Shown: positions 34,063-41,319 of the stretch, in pieces | Layout: the number at the start of each line of letters is the position of its first letter | Numbering within the stretch: the stretch's first letter is position 1 | Source of the DNA: an uncultured Clostridia bacterium | Lineage (GTDB): Bacteria > Bacillota > Clostridia > Christensenellales > Borkfalkiaceae | Direction: 5' to 3' | DNA length: 64,000 bases | Assembly (NCBI GenBank): GCA_944346885.1 | Contig: CALVMR010000018.1 | Span: 1 to 64,000, forward strand | Position numbers and translations under genes: made by a program | Notes under the pieces: generated by a model | Seen by the model: the letters and a program-made list of their open reading frames with translations, nothing else | Told to the model about the DNA's origin: nothing | Databases searched by the model: none

Positions 34063-35373
34063 ATGAATCATCTCTCACCCAAACAAATCGTAAACGAATT
34101 GGATAAATACATCATCGGGCAGGACGAGGCAAAGCGCGCCGTGGCGATCGCGCTGCGCAACCGCTACCGCCGCAGCCGCCTCTCCGAGGCGGACCGCGAC
34201 GAGATCACGCCCAAAAACATCATCATGAAGGGCCCCACGGGCGTCGGAAAAACCGAGATCGCCCGCAGGCTCGCCAAGCTCGTCAAAGCGCCCTTTATCA
34301 AAGTGGAAGCCACCAAATACACCGAAGTGGGGTACGTGGGCAGAGACGTGGAGAGCATGGTGCGCGACCTTGTGGAGTGCTCCATCCGCCTCGTGCGCGA
34401 GGAAAAGATGCGCGAAGTTTCCGTCAAAGCGAGAACGGTTGCCGAAAGCAAGGTCGTTTCCGTTTTATCCGACCTGAAAAAGGGCGAACGCGGCGAACTT
34501 GCCAAGGAGGTGTTCGACGCCCGCCTGCTCGAAGAGCTGCGCGCGGGGAAATTCGACGACTTGCAGATCGAGATCGAGGTGGTGGATACCCCGAAGGCGA
34601 TGGAGATCGTGCCCGGCGGGGCGGAGATCAACATCGGCAGCATTTTCGGCGATATGCTCCCGAAAAAGAAAAAGCGCCGCAAAATGAGCGTGAAAAACGC
34701 GATGCAGTACATCATCGGCGAAGAGAGCGAAAAGCTCATCGACAACGACGCGCTTACGAGCGAGGCGCTCTCGCGCGCGGAGGAGCAGGGCATCATTTTC
34801 ATCGACGAGATCGATAAGATCGCAGGCAAAGAGAACCGCGGCGGGGCAGACGTCTCCCGCGAGGGCGTGCAGCGGGATATCCTGCCCATCGTGGAGGGCT
34901 GCACCGTGATGACCAAGTACGGCGCCGTCAAAACGGATTTTATCCTCTTTATCGCGGCGGGCGCCTTCCACATCTCCAAGGTGGAGGATCTCATCCCCGA
35001 ATTGCAGGGGCGCTTCCCCATCAACGTGGAGCTGAAAAGCCTTACCAAAGAAGATTTTATCAAGATCCTCACCCAGCCGCAAAACGCCATCACCGCCCAG
35101 TACGGAAAACTTTTGGGCGTGGATAACATCGATTTGAAATTTTCGGAAGACGCCATCGAAGAGATCGCCCAGATCTCCGTGGATATGAACATGACCAGCG
35201 AAGACATCGGCGCGCGGCGGCTGCACACCGTAATGGAGTATCTGCTCGAAGATATCTCTTTCAACGCCGGCGGCGACTATCCTACCGTTACCGTCAACAT
35301 CGACAAAAAGTACGTGGACGAACACTTGGATAAGATCATCCGCAACCGCGATCTGAAAAAATACGTGCTGTAA
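34063..35373 (+). CDS. hslU: ATP-dependent protease ATPase subunit HslU (ClpY)
   Basis: A 436-residue AAA+ unfoldase beginning MNHLSPKQIVNELDKYIIGQ, with Walker A GPTGVGKTE near residue 57, the substrate-gripping pore motif GYVGRD (near residue 89), an intermediate domain at about 110-240, Walker B IIFIDEIDKI near residue 244 and the C-terminal sensor-2 GARRLHT. It unfolds proteins into HslV. It is the last gene of the CIRCE-regulated operon; the hisS leader hairpin follows 7 nt after the stop. Confidence 0.96.
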   Translation: MNHLSPKQIVNELDKYIIGQDEAKRAVAIALRNRYRRSRLSEADRDEITPKNIIMKGPTGVGKTEIARRLAKLVKAPFIKVEATKYTEVGYVGRDVESMVRDLVECSIRLVREEKMREVSVKARTVAESKVVSVLSDLKKGERGELAKEVFDARLLEELRAGKFDDLQIEIEVVDTPKAMEIVPGGAEINIGSIFGDMLPKKKKRRKMSVKNAMQYIIGEESEKLIDNDALTSEALSRAEEQGIIFIDEIDKIAGKENRGGADVSREGVQRDILPIVEGCTVMTKYGAVKTDFILFIAAGAFHISKVEDLIPELQGRFPINVELKSLTKEDFIKILTQPQNAITAQYGKLLGVDNIDLKFSEDAIEEIAQISVDMNMTSEDIGARRLHTVMEYLLEDISFNAGGDYPTVTVNIDKKYVDEHLDKIIRNRDLKKYVL

Positions 35374-35380
35374 CCGTGCG

Positions 35381-35420
35381 CGAAAAAAGTTTTGTCTCTT
35401 TCAAAACTTTTTTCGTGAAC
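35381..35420 (+). promoter_or_regulatory. TCTCTTT-loop leader hairpin of hisS (copy C)
   Basis: CGAAAAAAGTTTT / AAAACTTTTTTCG with loop GTCTCTTTC and exit TGAAC, 12 nt before the hisS ATG; only the 3' hairpin of the 167-bp repeat is present here. Confidence 0.6.
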
Positions 35421-35432
35421 ACAGGAGTTTTT

Positions 35433-36689
35433 ATGATCAACATTCCCAAAGGGACCAAAGACGTATTGCCCGCCGAGGCGTACAAATGGCATTTCGTGGA
35501 AAACACGGCGCGCGCGGTCGCGGCGCTGTACGGGCTCAAAGAGATCCGCACGCCCACGTTCGAGCATACCGAGCTGTTTTTGCGCGGCGTCGGCGATACG
35601 ACGGATATCGTCAACAAAGAGATGTACACCTTTTTGGATAAGGGCAGCCGCAGCATCACGTTGAAGCCGGAGGGGACGGCGGGCGTTGTGCGCGCCTTTA
35701 TCGAAAACGGTTTGGCGGGCGGCGCGCTGCCCTTAAAAATGTACTACCTTACCCCGGTGTTCCGTTACGAGCGCCCGCAGGCGGGCAGGCTGCGCGAGCA
35801 TCACCAGTTCGGGGTGGAAATTTTCGGCGGCAAGGGCGCGCAGACGGATGCGGAAGTCATCCTGCTCGCCCGCGATTACATTGCCGCGCTCGGCGTGGAG
35901 GGCGTGGAGCTGCGTTTGAACAGCATCGGCTGCAAACACTGCCGCCCGCGGTACAACGAAGCGCTTCGGGAGTACCTGCGCCCGCACCTTGCCGAAATGT
36001 GCCCGACCTGCAACGCGCGGTTTGAAAAAAATCCGCTGCGCATCCTAGACTGTAAGGAGGAGGCGTGCGCCCGGATCAATGCGGGCGCGCCCCGCGCGGA
36101 GGAGTATCTCTGCGACGAGTGCCGCGAACACTTTGCGGAGCTCAAAGCCATCCTCGGCGCCTGCGGCGTGCGCTACACCGTCGATCCGAAGCTGGTGCGC
36201 GGGCTGGATTATTACTCCAAAACGGTGTTTGAATTTGTTTCCACGGCGATCGGTTCGCAGGGGACCGTGCTCGGCGGCGGCAGGTACGATACCCTCATCG
36301 AAAATTTGGGAGGGCCCTCCGTGCCCGCGGTCGGGTTCGGCAGCGGTATCGAACGCATGCTGCTCGTGCTGGAAAACACGGGCAAAGCCATCCCGCAGGA
36401 AGCGCCGCTCGGCGTGTATGCCGCGGGGATGGACGAGGAGGGGCGAAAAGCGGCGTTCGCCCTTGCCTGCAAACTGCGCGCGGCGGGCATTTCGGCGGAT
36501 ATCGACCACGCCGCCCGTTCCGTAAAGGCGCAGTTCAAGTACGCGGGCAAGCTCGGTGCGCGCTTCGTCGTCGTCATCGGGGACGAGGAGCGCAGGAGCG
36601 GCGAATACACCGTGAAAGACATGCAAACGTCCGAATCCGCGCGCGTGCCTGCGGAGCAGGTCGTCTCCTTTTTGCGCGGGCGGCTATGA
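35433..36689 (+). CDS. hisS: Histidine--tRNA ligase
   Basis: A 418-residue class IIa synthetase. MINIPKGTKDVLPAE is the standard N-terminus, motif 2 is YLTPVFRYERPQAGRLREHHQFG near residue 103, the histidine-A signature is LVRGLDYYSKTVFEF near residue 250, and motif 3 is AVGFGSGIERM near residue 300. A C-terminal anticodon-binding domain follows. The start at 35433 follows ACAGGAG; a longer in-frame start at 35376 would translate the leader hairpin. It is coupled to the RseC-like gene by ATGA. Confidence 0.95.
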   Translation: MINIPKGTKDVLPAEAYKWHFVENTARAVAALYGLKEIRTPTFEHTELFLRGVGDTTDIVNKEMYTFLDKGSRSITLKPEGTAGVVRAFIENGLAGGALPLKMYYLTPVFRYERPQAGRLREHHQFGVEIFGGKGAQTDAEVILLARDYIAALGVEGVELRLNSIGCKHCRPRYNEALREYLRPHLAEMCPTCNARFEKNPLRILDCKEEACARINAGAPRAEEYLCDECREHFAELKAILGACGVRYTVDPKLVRGLDYYSKTVFEFVSTAIGSQGTVLGGGRYDTLIENLGGPSVPAVGFGSGIERMLLVLENTGKAIPQEAPLGVYAAGMDEEGRKAAFALACKLRAAGISADIDHAARSVKAQFKYAGKLGARFVVVIGDEERRSGEYTVKDMQTSESARVPAEQVVSFLRGRL

Positions 36690-37195
36690 GGGAGCGCGCG
36701 TACGTCGTAAAAACCGCGGGAAAGATCGCCGTGCTGCAAATCGAAAAAACGCCTGCCTGCGACGGGTGCAAGATCTGCGCGTTCAAAGGCGGAAGGAGCC
36801 GCGTCAAAGTAAAAGCGCTCAACAGCGCGGGCGCAAAAAAAGGGGATACCGTGATCGTGCAGGCGGAAAAGGATCACCGTACGCTCGCCTCGTTCGTTGC
36901 GTACATCGTGCCCGTTCTGCTTGCGGGGGCGGGGGCGCTCGTCGGCGCGCTGTGCGCGCTCGAAGAGCTGTACGTCGTGCTGCTGTGTTTGGGCGGGCTG
37001 GCGCTCGGCTTTGCGGCGGTGTTTTCGATCGATAAGCTGCTCGCGCGTTCGCGCGGGTTCGGCATGGAGGTCGTGGAAGTGTGTTCCGCATCGGCAAAAG
37101 CGCAGGAAGATACGGAAAAGAGCCGCGCCTCGGAAGAGGGCGGGCTTGCAAATATCAGATCGGAGGAGGAACAAGGCAATGGTAAAGACATTTGA
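36686..37195 (+). CDS. SoxR-reducing/RseC family protein
   Basis: A 169-residue protein with an N-terminal soluble part carrying CDGCKICAF near residue 25 (a cysteine cluster), an RVKVKALNSAGAKKGDTVIV beta segment, two membrane helices (about 72-92 and 97-117) and a charged tail. This layout matches the RseC/MucC family linked to Rnf-type electron transport and SoxR reduction. No rnf genes are in the window. It overlaps hisS by 4 nt and trxA by 17 nt, so the three probably form one unit. Confidence 0.85.
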   Translation: MRERAYVVKTAGKIAVLQIEKTPACDGCKICAFKGGRSRVKVKALNSAGAKKGDTVIVQAEKDHRTLASFVAYIVPVLLAGAGALVGALCALEELYVVLLCLGGLALGFAAVFSIDKLLARSRGFGMEVVEVCSASAKAQEDTEKSRASEEGGLANIRSEEEQGNGKDI

Positions 37196-37493
37196 CGGCG
37201 CGGCATTCCGCGCGGCAATGCAGGAGAAACAGACGCTCGTCGTCGATTTTTGGGCAACTTGGTGCGGCCCGTGCCGTATGCTTGCGCCCGTGATGGAAAA
37301 ACTTTCCGAAGAGTACGAGGGGCAGGCGCAGTTTGTCAAGATCGACGTGGACGACAACCCCGACCTTGCGCGCGAATATTCGATCATGAGCATTCCCTGC
37401 GTGATGGTGTTCAAAGACGGAAAACTCGCCGGCAAGCAGGTCGGCTTTGTGCCGCAGGCGGCGATGAAGGAGTTTTTGGACCGGTATCTTTGA
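37179..37493 (+). CDS. trxA: Thioredoxin
   Basis: A 104-residue thioredoxin with the redox motif WCGPC (C29 and C32), the buried FDGAAF and [13 protein letters not shown] segments, and [12 protein letters not shown] with the cis-proline near residue 74. An additional cysteine stands right before that proline position (IPCV), where many thioredoxins have a threonine. It reduces protein disulfides in the cytosol. The start at 37179 follows GGAGGAAC and lies inside the 3' end of the RseC-like gene. Confidence 0.95.
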   Translation: MVKTFDGAAFRAAMQEKQTLVVDFWATWCGPCRMLAPVMEKLSEEYEGQAQFVKIDVDDNPDLAREYSIMSIPCVMVFKDGKLAGKQVGFVPQAAMKEFLDRYL

Positions 37494-37712
37494 GGCGCGT
37501 TTTGCGCGCCGCAGGCGGGCGCGGGTTTGCTTTAAAGCGGGTACATGTTCGCTTTAAAGAGGGCGCGGGTTTGCCGCGTGTGTGCTTTAATGCGGGCTTT
37601 GTTTTGCCGCGGCGGCGCACTCGGATAAAAAATTTTTCCGGCTTTTTTTATAAACCTGACAGCATGCTGTCAGGTTTATTGTGTTATAACGGAGAAAAAA
37701 GGAGGAAAAGAG
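37494..37712. other. 219-bp intergenic region with short repeats and a palindrome
   Basis: It contains GCGCGGGTTTGC twice and TTTAAAG-type units between 37520 and 37590, then the 30-bp palindrome listed separately. No gene is seen. Confidence 0.6.
37650..37679. promoter_or_regulatory. 30-bp perfect palindrome
   Basis: ATAAACCTGACAGCA and its exact complement. It lies between trxA and the small gene at 37713 and could be a terminator stem or an operator; no strong T-run follows. Confidence 0.6.
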
Positions 37713-38027
37713 ATGGTATTGTTTGCATCGGGAGAAAAGATACGGCGATACATTGCGGAGCAGTGCCGCCAAAAAAAGCTGCGGCAGAGCTTCCACGTTT
37801 CGCCTTCGGGCAGTATGTATTATGTGCTCGGCGTCGCCGACGGGAGCGCGAGCACCGTGTTCCGCATTGCCGACCATCCGCAGAAGATCCGGTCGATGCG
37901 CAGCCTGATCGTCGGGCGCAGCACAAGGTTTGCAACGGTAAAGCGGTTCATCGATCGGCGCATCGCGCTGTTGGAGAGCAAAACTTCGCGGCAGATGTTT
38001 GCGGCGTTCCTGCGCGCCCCTTCCTAA
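37713..38027 (+). CDS. Hypothetical small basic protein
   Basis: I do not recognise this 104-residue protein. It is basic and rich in arginine ([18 protein letters not shown]..., [16 protein letters not shown]), with [16 protein letters not shown] in the middle that looks like a beta hairpin, and no membrane segment. A very strong ribosome-binding site (AAAGGAGGAAAAG) and a following terminator support it as a real gene. The ordered [17 protein letters not shown] segment could be a DNA-binding helix, but this is only a guess. Confidence 0.65.
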   Translation: MVLFASGEKIRRYIAEQCRQKKLRQSFHVSPSGSMYYVLGVADGSASTVFRIADHPQKIRSMRSLIVGRSTRFATVKRFIDRRIALLESKTSRQMFAAFLRAPS

Positions 38028-38060
38028 GGCGCGCCGCGCGCAAACAGGAAGAAAAGGGGG

Positions 38061-38100
38061 CGGCGCGCAAATTTTTTTGCGCGCCGCGGTTACTTTTCTT
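38061..38100 (+). terminator. Hairpin terminator before glyA
   Basis: CGGCGCGCAAA / TTTGCGCGCCG with loop TTTT, followed by a T-rich tail. Confidence 0.65.
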
Positions 38101-38127
38101 GTCAATTTTGTGCGTTTGCGGTATAAT
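38099..38127 (+). promoter_or_regulatory. SigA-type promoter of glyA
   Basis: TTGTCA (38099-38104), 17-nt spacer, TATAAT (38122-38127). Confidence 0.8.
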
Positions 38128-38158
38128 AAGAAAAAACTTACGTTACGGAGAAAGATCT

Positions 38159-39409
38159 ATGATCGATATGACCACGATCCACGGCGCCGACCCCGAAGTA
38201 TACGAGGCGATGCGTTTGGAACTGGAACGGCAGCGCAACAACATCGAACTCATCGCAAGCGAAAACTTTGTTTCCCCCGCGGTGATGGCGGCGGTCGGTT
38301 CGCATCTGACCAATAAATACGCGGAGGGCTTGCCCGGCAAGCGGTATTACGGCGGCTGCCAGTATGTAGATATCGTGGAGACCCTTGCCATCGAGCGCTG
38401 CAAACAGCTCTTCGGCTGCGAGCATGCCAACGTGCAGCCGCACAGCGGCGCGCAGGCGAATACCGCCGTCTATTTTGCGCTGCTTACCCCCGGCGATACC
38501 ATCCTCGGCATGAATCTTTCGCACGGCGGGCATCTTTCGCACGGTTCGCCCGTCAACATTTCGGGCAAGTATTTCAAGGTCGTGCCCTACGGCGTTTCCG
38601 AAAAGGACGAGCGCATCGATTACGACGCGCTGGAAAAAACCGCGCTGGAAGCCAAACCCAAAATGATCGTGGCGGGCGCTTCCGCCTATCCGCGCATCAT
38701 CGATTTTGCGCGTCTGCGCGCGATCGCCGATAAGGCGGGCGCGCTCTTGATGGTGGATATCGCGCACATTGCGGGCTTGGTCGCGGCGGGGCTGCACCCT
38801 TCGCCCGTGCCGTATGCGGATATCGTGACCACGACCACGCACAAAACGCTGCGCGGGCCGCGCGGCGGCGTGATCATGTGCAAGGAGCAGTACGCCAAGG
38901 CGATCGACAAGGCGGTGTTCCCCGGCACGCAGGGCGGGCCGCTCATGCACGTTATCGCGGGCAAGGCGGTCGCCTTTAAAGAGGCGCTCTCTCCCGCGTT
39001 CAAAGAGTACCAAACGCAGGTCGTAAAAAACGCGGCTGCCATGGCGGACGAGTTTACCAAGTGCGGGGTGCGCCTCGTTTCGGGCGGAACGGATAACCAC
39101 CTGATGCTTCTCGATCTGCGCGACAAAAACATGACGGGCAAAGAGCTCGAACACATGCTCGACGAGGTGAATATCACCGCGAACAAAAACACCATCCCGT
39201 TTGAAACGACCAGCCCGTTTGTGACGAGCGGCGTCCGCATCGGCACGCCGAGCATCACTTCCCGCGGCTTTAAGGAGGAGGACGCGCGCCTCGTTGCCCG
39301 CCTCATCGCCAAGATCATTGCGGAAAAAGAGGAGGCGTTCGCCGCCGTCCGCGCGGAAGTGAAAAAACTTTGCGCCAAGTATCCGCTGTACCCTGGCGAC
39401 GTGCAGTGA
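38159..39409 (+). CDS. glyA: Serine hydroxymethyltransferase
   Basis: A 416-residue PLP enzyme with [20 protein letters not shown] near residue 21, [14 protein letters not shown] near residue 54 and the PLP-lysine motif [14 protein letters not shown] near residue 224. It interconverts serine and glycine with tetrahydrofolate, feeding one-carbon metabolism. The ATG at 38159 follows CGGAGAAAG. It has its own promoter and a GC-rich terminator (39440-39464). Confidence 0.96.
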   Translation: MIDMTTIHGADPEVYEAMRLELERQRNNIELIASENFVSPAVMAAVGSHLTNKYAEGLPGKRYYGGCQYVDIVETLAIERCKQLFGCEHANVQPHSGAQANTAVYFALLTPGDTILGMNLSHGGHLSHGSPVNISGKYFKVVPYGVSEKDERIDYDALEKTALEAKPKMIVAGASAYPRIIDFARLRAIADKAGALLMVDIAHIAGLVAAGLHPSPVPYADIVTTTTHKTLRGPRGGVIMCKEQYAKAIDKAVFPGTQGGPLMHVIAGKAVAFKEALSPAFKEYQTQVVKNAAAMADEFTKCGVRLVSGGTDNHLMLLDLRDKNMTGKELEHMLDEVNITANKNTIPFETTSPFVTSGVRIGTPSITSRGFKEEDARLVARLIAKIIAEKEEAFAAVRAEVKKLCAKYPLYPGDVQ

Positions 39410-39439
39410 CATGCCTCGCACGGCATTTGCAATACTTCA

Positions 39440-39477
39440 AGCCCCGCGGCGCCGCCGCGGGGCTTTCCGCATGTTTT
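39440..39477 (+). terminator. Terminator after glyA
   Basis: AGCCCCGCGGC / GCCGCGGGGCT with loop GCC, then TTCCGCATGTTTTTT. Confidence 0.7.
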
Positions 39478-39507
39478 TTCGGCTTTGCTTATACGGCGGG
39501 GATCGCT

Positions 39508-39573
39508 GCGCACTTTCTTTGATTTTGCCTTGAATGCGCGGTTTGCCGCGCACTTTCTTCGATTTTGTCTTGA
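39508..39573 (+). repeat. 26-bp direct repeat overlapping a promoter
   Basis: GCGCACTTTCTTTGATTTTG... at 39508-39533 and again at 39548-39573 with two mismatches (period 40); the second copy runs into the -35 box at 39570. Confidence 0.75.
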
Positions 39574-39598
39574 CAGCGGCGGCGGAGAATGGTATACT
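39570..39598 (+). promoter_or_regulatory. Consensus SigA promoter
   Basis: TTGACA (39570-39575), 17-nt spacer, TATACT (39593-39598); upstream of the membrane gene at 39628. Confidence 0.85.
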
Positions 39599-39627
39599 TT
39601 TTGTATACGAACAAAGGGGAGAAGAAT

Positions 39628-40179
39628 ATGGAAAAGGGGCAGCGGTGTCTGTTGTGCGCGTCCGGATGGATCGGCGTCGCCGCGTGTGTTTTGGCGGTGG
39701 CGGTCACCGTTTTGGTTGTCGTGGGGCTTTCGGTGTGGCAGCAGCCGCTGGACGAAGAGGTCGCCCCCGCGGTGTTTGCGGTCGTCATTTTGTACGCGCT
39801 CTGCATCGTTTTATTGTCGGTCGGGGCGGTCTGTTCGGCGGTGTGCCTCGGCGGAGGGATCTACCTGCTCTGCACGGCGCCCAAGGGGAAGCAGAGCCGC
39901 CGTACGCTGCATTTGGAAGTGGCGGGGCTGGTCTTTGCCATTGTCGTGCTGGGGGTCATGCTCTTTTTCCTCATCTTTTTCGGTTCGCTGCAAAACGGCT
40001 TCCGCTTTTTGGAGGAGCCCGCTTACGGGGCGATTTTGGCGGTCGGCATTTTGCTGTGTTTGGCGGCGGGCGCGGCGGTTGCGGTCAAGAGCATCGTGAT
40101 CTCCCGTCTGCGCCGTATTTTGCGGGAAGCGGCCGTTCCGCCCTGCCCCGCGCCGCCTGCCGAAAATTTCGGAGGCTGA
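39628..40179 (+). CDS. Hypothetical four-helix membrane protein
   Basis: I do not recognise this 183-residue protein. It has four hydrophobic helices (around CVLAVAVTVLVVVGLSV, AVFAVVILYALCIVLLSVGA, LVFAIVVLGVMLFFLIFF and AILAVGILLCLAAGAAVAV) and a short proline-rich C-terminus. The start at 39628 follows AAAGGGGAGAAG; the longer frame from 39589 would begin inside the promoter. It is followed after 51 nt by the DUF2188 gene with no terminator between, so they are probably co-transcribed. Confidence 0.7.
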   Translation: MEKGQRCLLCASGWIGVAACVLAVAVTVLVVVGLSVWQQPLDEEVAPAVFAVVILYALCIVLLSVGAVCSAVCLGGGIYLLCTAPKGKQSRRTLHLEVAGLVFAIVVLGVMLFFLIFFGSLQNGFRFLEEPAYGAILAVGILLCLAAGAAVAVKSIVISRLRRILREAAVPPCPAPPAENFGG

Positions 40180-40230
40180 ACACAGAAATAAAACAGCAAG
40201 CCGCCGAGCGGCGGGCAAAGGAGAATTTTT

Positions 40231-40788
40231 ATGACGAAAGAAGAAAAAAAGAGAGCAAAGGCGGAAGCCAAGGCAAAGCGCAAGGCGGAAAAACTTGCCG
40301 CCAAAGAGGCGAAAAAGCAGGCAAAACTTGCCAAAAAGCAGAAAAACGCCGTATCCGCGCCCGCCGCGCAGCCCAAACCTGCCGCGGCGCCTGCGCCCGC
40401 CGCGCAGCCCGTAAAAACCACTGCGCCCGCCGCCGAAAACAAGCCTGCCGCGGCTGCGGAGGCAAAGCCCGCGCCCGCCAAGGAGACGGCTGCGCCCGCA
40501 AAAGAGACGGCTGCGCCCGCCAAGGCGGCAAAGCCCGTTTCCGCAAAAGCGGAGGAGGAAAAGGAAGCGGCTCCCGCCGCCGATAAAAAGCCCGCCGTAA
40601 AAAATTACCATGTGGCGCACCGCCCGGACGGGAAGTGGCAGGTCAAGTTTGCAAAGGGAGAAAAGGCGATCAAGCTGTTCGACACCCAGGCAGAGGCGAT
40701 CGCTTACGCCAAAAAACTTGCCGAAAACCAGGACGGCAACATCACCATCCACAAAAAGGACGGGAGCATCCGCAAGCAAAAATATTAA
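40231..40788 (+). CDS. DUF2188 domain protein with lysine/alanine-rich N-terminus
   Basis: A 185-residue protein. Residues 1-40 are a charged lysine/alanine helix (MTKEEKKRAKAEAKAKRKAE), residues about 40-125 are A/P/K low complexity with a repeated KETAAPA unit, and residues 126-185 form a DUF2188 domain: YHVAHRPDGKWQVKFAKGEK, FDTQAEAIAYAKKLAENQDG and a short IHKKDGSIRKQKY end. The role of DUF2188 is unknown. The N-terminal part resembles histone-H1-like or ribosome-associated basic tails, so nucleic-acid binding is a reasonable guess only. RBS is AAAGGAG. Confidence 0.75.
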   Translation: MTKEEKKRAKAEAKAKRKAEKLAAKEAKKQAKLAKKQKNAVSAPAAQPKPAAAPAPAAQPVKTTAPAAENKPAAAAEAKPAPAKETAAPAKETAAPAKAAKPVSAKAEEEKEAAPAADKKPAVKNYHVAHRPDGKWQVKFAKGEKAIKLFDTQAEAIAYAKKLAENQDGNITIHKKDGSIRKQKY

Positions 40789-40842
40789 AAAGATTCGCGC
40801 GTTTTTGCAAAAAAGCGGGGCGGGATGCCCTGCACGGGAAAA

Positions 40843-40886
40843 CCGAACGTCTGCCGCCGCAGGTCTCTGCGGCGGTTCGGCTTTTT
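40843..40886 (+). terminator. Terminator after the DUF2188 gene
   Basis: CCGAAC...GCCGCCGCAG / CTGCGGCGGTTCGG with loop GTCT, then CTTTTT. Confidence 0.8.
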
Positions 40887-40995
40887 CGGGTTTGAAAGGG
40901 AGGAAAAAGCGCTTTTTGCCGCGGCGGAAAGCGGCGCGGGGAGAGCGGGCTGCGCGGAAGGGAAGCAAAAGCGCCGTTTGCCGCTTTGCAAACGG

Positions 40996-41024
40996 TTGAC
41001 AAAGGGGTGCGGCGGTAGTATAAT
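40996..41024 (+). promoter_or_regulatory. Consensus SigA promoter of ribU
   Basis: TTGACA (40996-41001), 17-nt spacer, TATAAT (41019-41024). Confidence 0.9.
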
Positions 41025-41042
41025 AACGGCAAATTCAAAACG

Positions 41043-41203
41043 ATTCTTTGGGGCGGGGTGCAATTCCCCACCGGCAGTATAGTCTGCGACAGGGAAGTTC
41101 GGCAAAGCGGTGCGCCGCGTGCGGCGCGCGGGTCTCTTTGGCGGCGGAACTTTGAACGGGTGCGATCCCCGTACCGACGGTATAGTCCGGATGAAAAAAG
41201 AAT
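41043..41203 (+). promoter_or_regulatory. FMN riboswitch (RFN element)
   Basis: The conserved RFN core is readable: GGGGCGGGGTGCAATTCCCC, ACCGGCAGTATAGTC, an extended GC stem at about 41101-41135, then GTGCGATCCCCGTACCGAC, GGTATAGTCCGGATG and the closing P1 strand AAAAGAAT pairing with ATTCTTT. It binds FMN and controls the riboflavin transporter gene downstream. Confidence 0.95.
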
Positions 41204-41259
41204 GTTTTTCGGAGCGCCCGCGCGGCGTGCATTGCCGCGCAAGCAACTTCAAAAAGCTG

Positions 41260-41283
41260 CCCCGCATGTTTGCGGGGTTTTTT
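41260..41283 (+). terminator. Expression-platform terminator of the FMN riboswitch
   Basis: CCCCGCA / TGCGGGG, loop TGTT, then TTTTTT. This indicates transcriptional control: FMN bound, termination. Confidence 0.85.
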
Positions 41284-41319
41284 CTGCCCCTTGAAAATAT
41301 TTTTTCGAGGTGTTTTTTT

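Noticed and set aside
37250..38158. 303-residue extension upstream of glyA in the same frame
   Set aside because: It overlaps trxA and the glyA promoter; SHMT begins at 38159 with a good ribosome-binding site.
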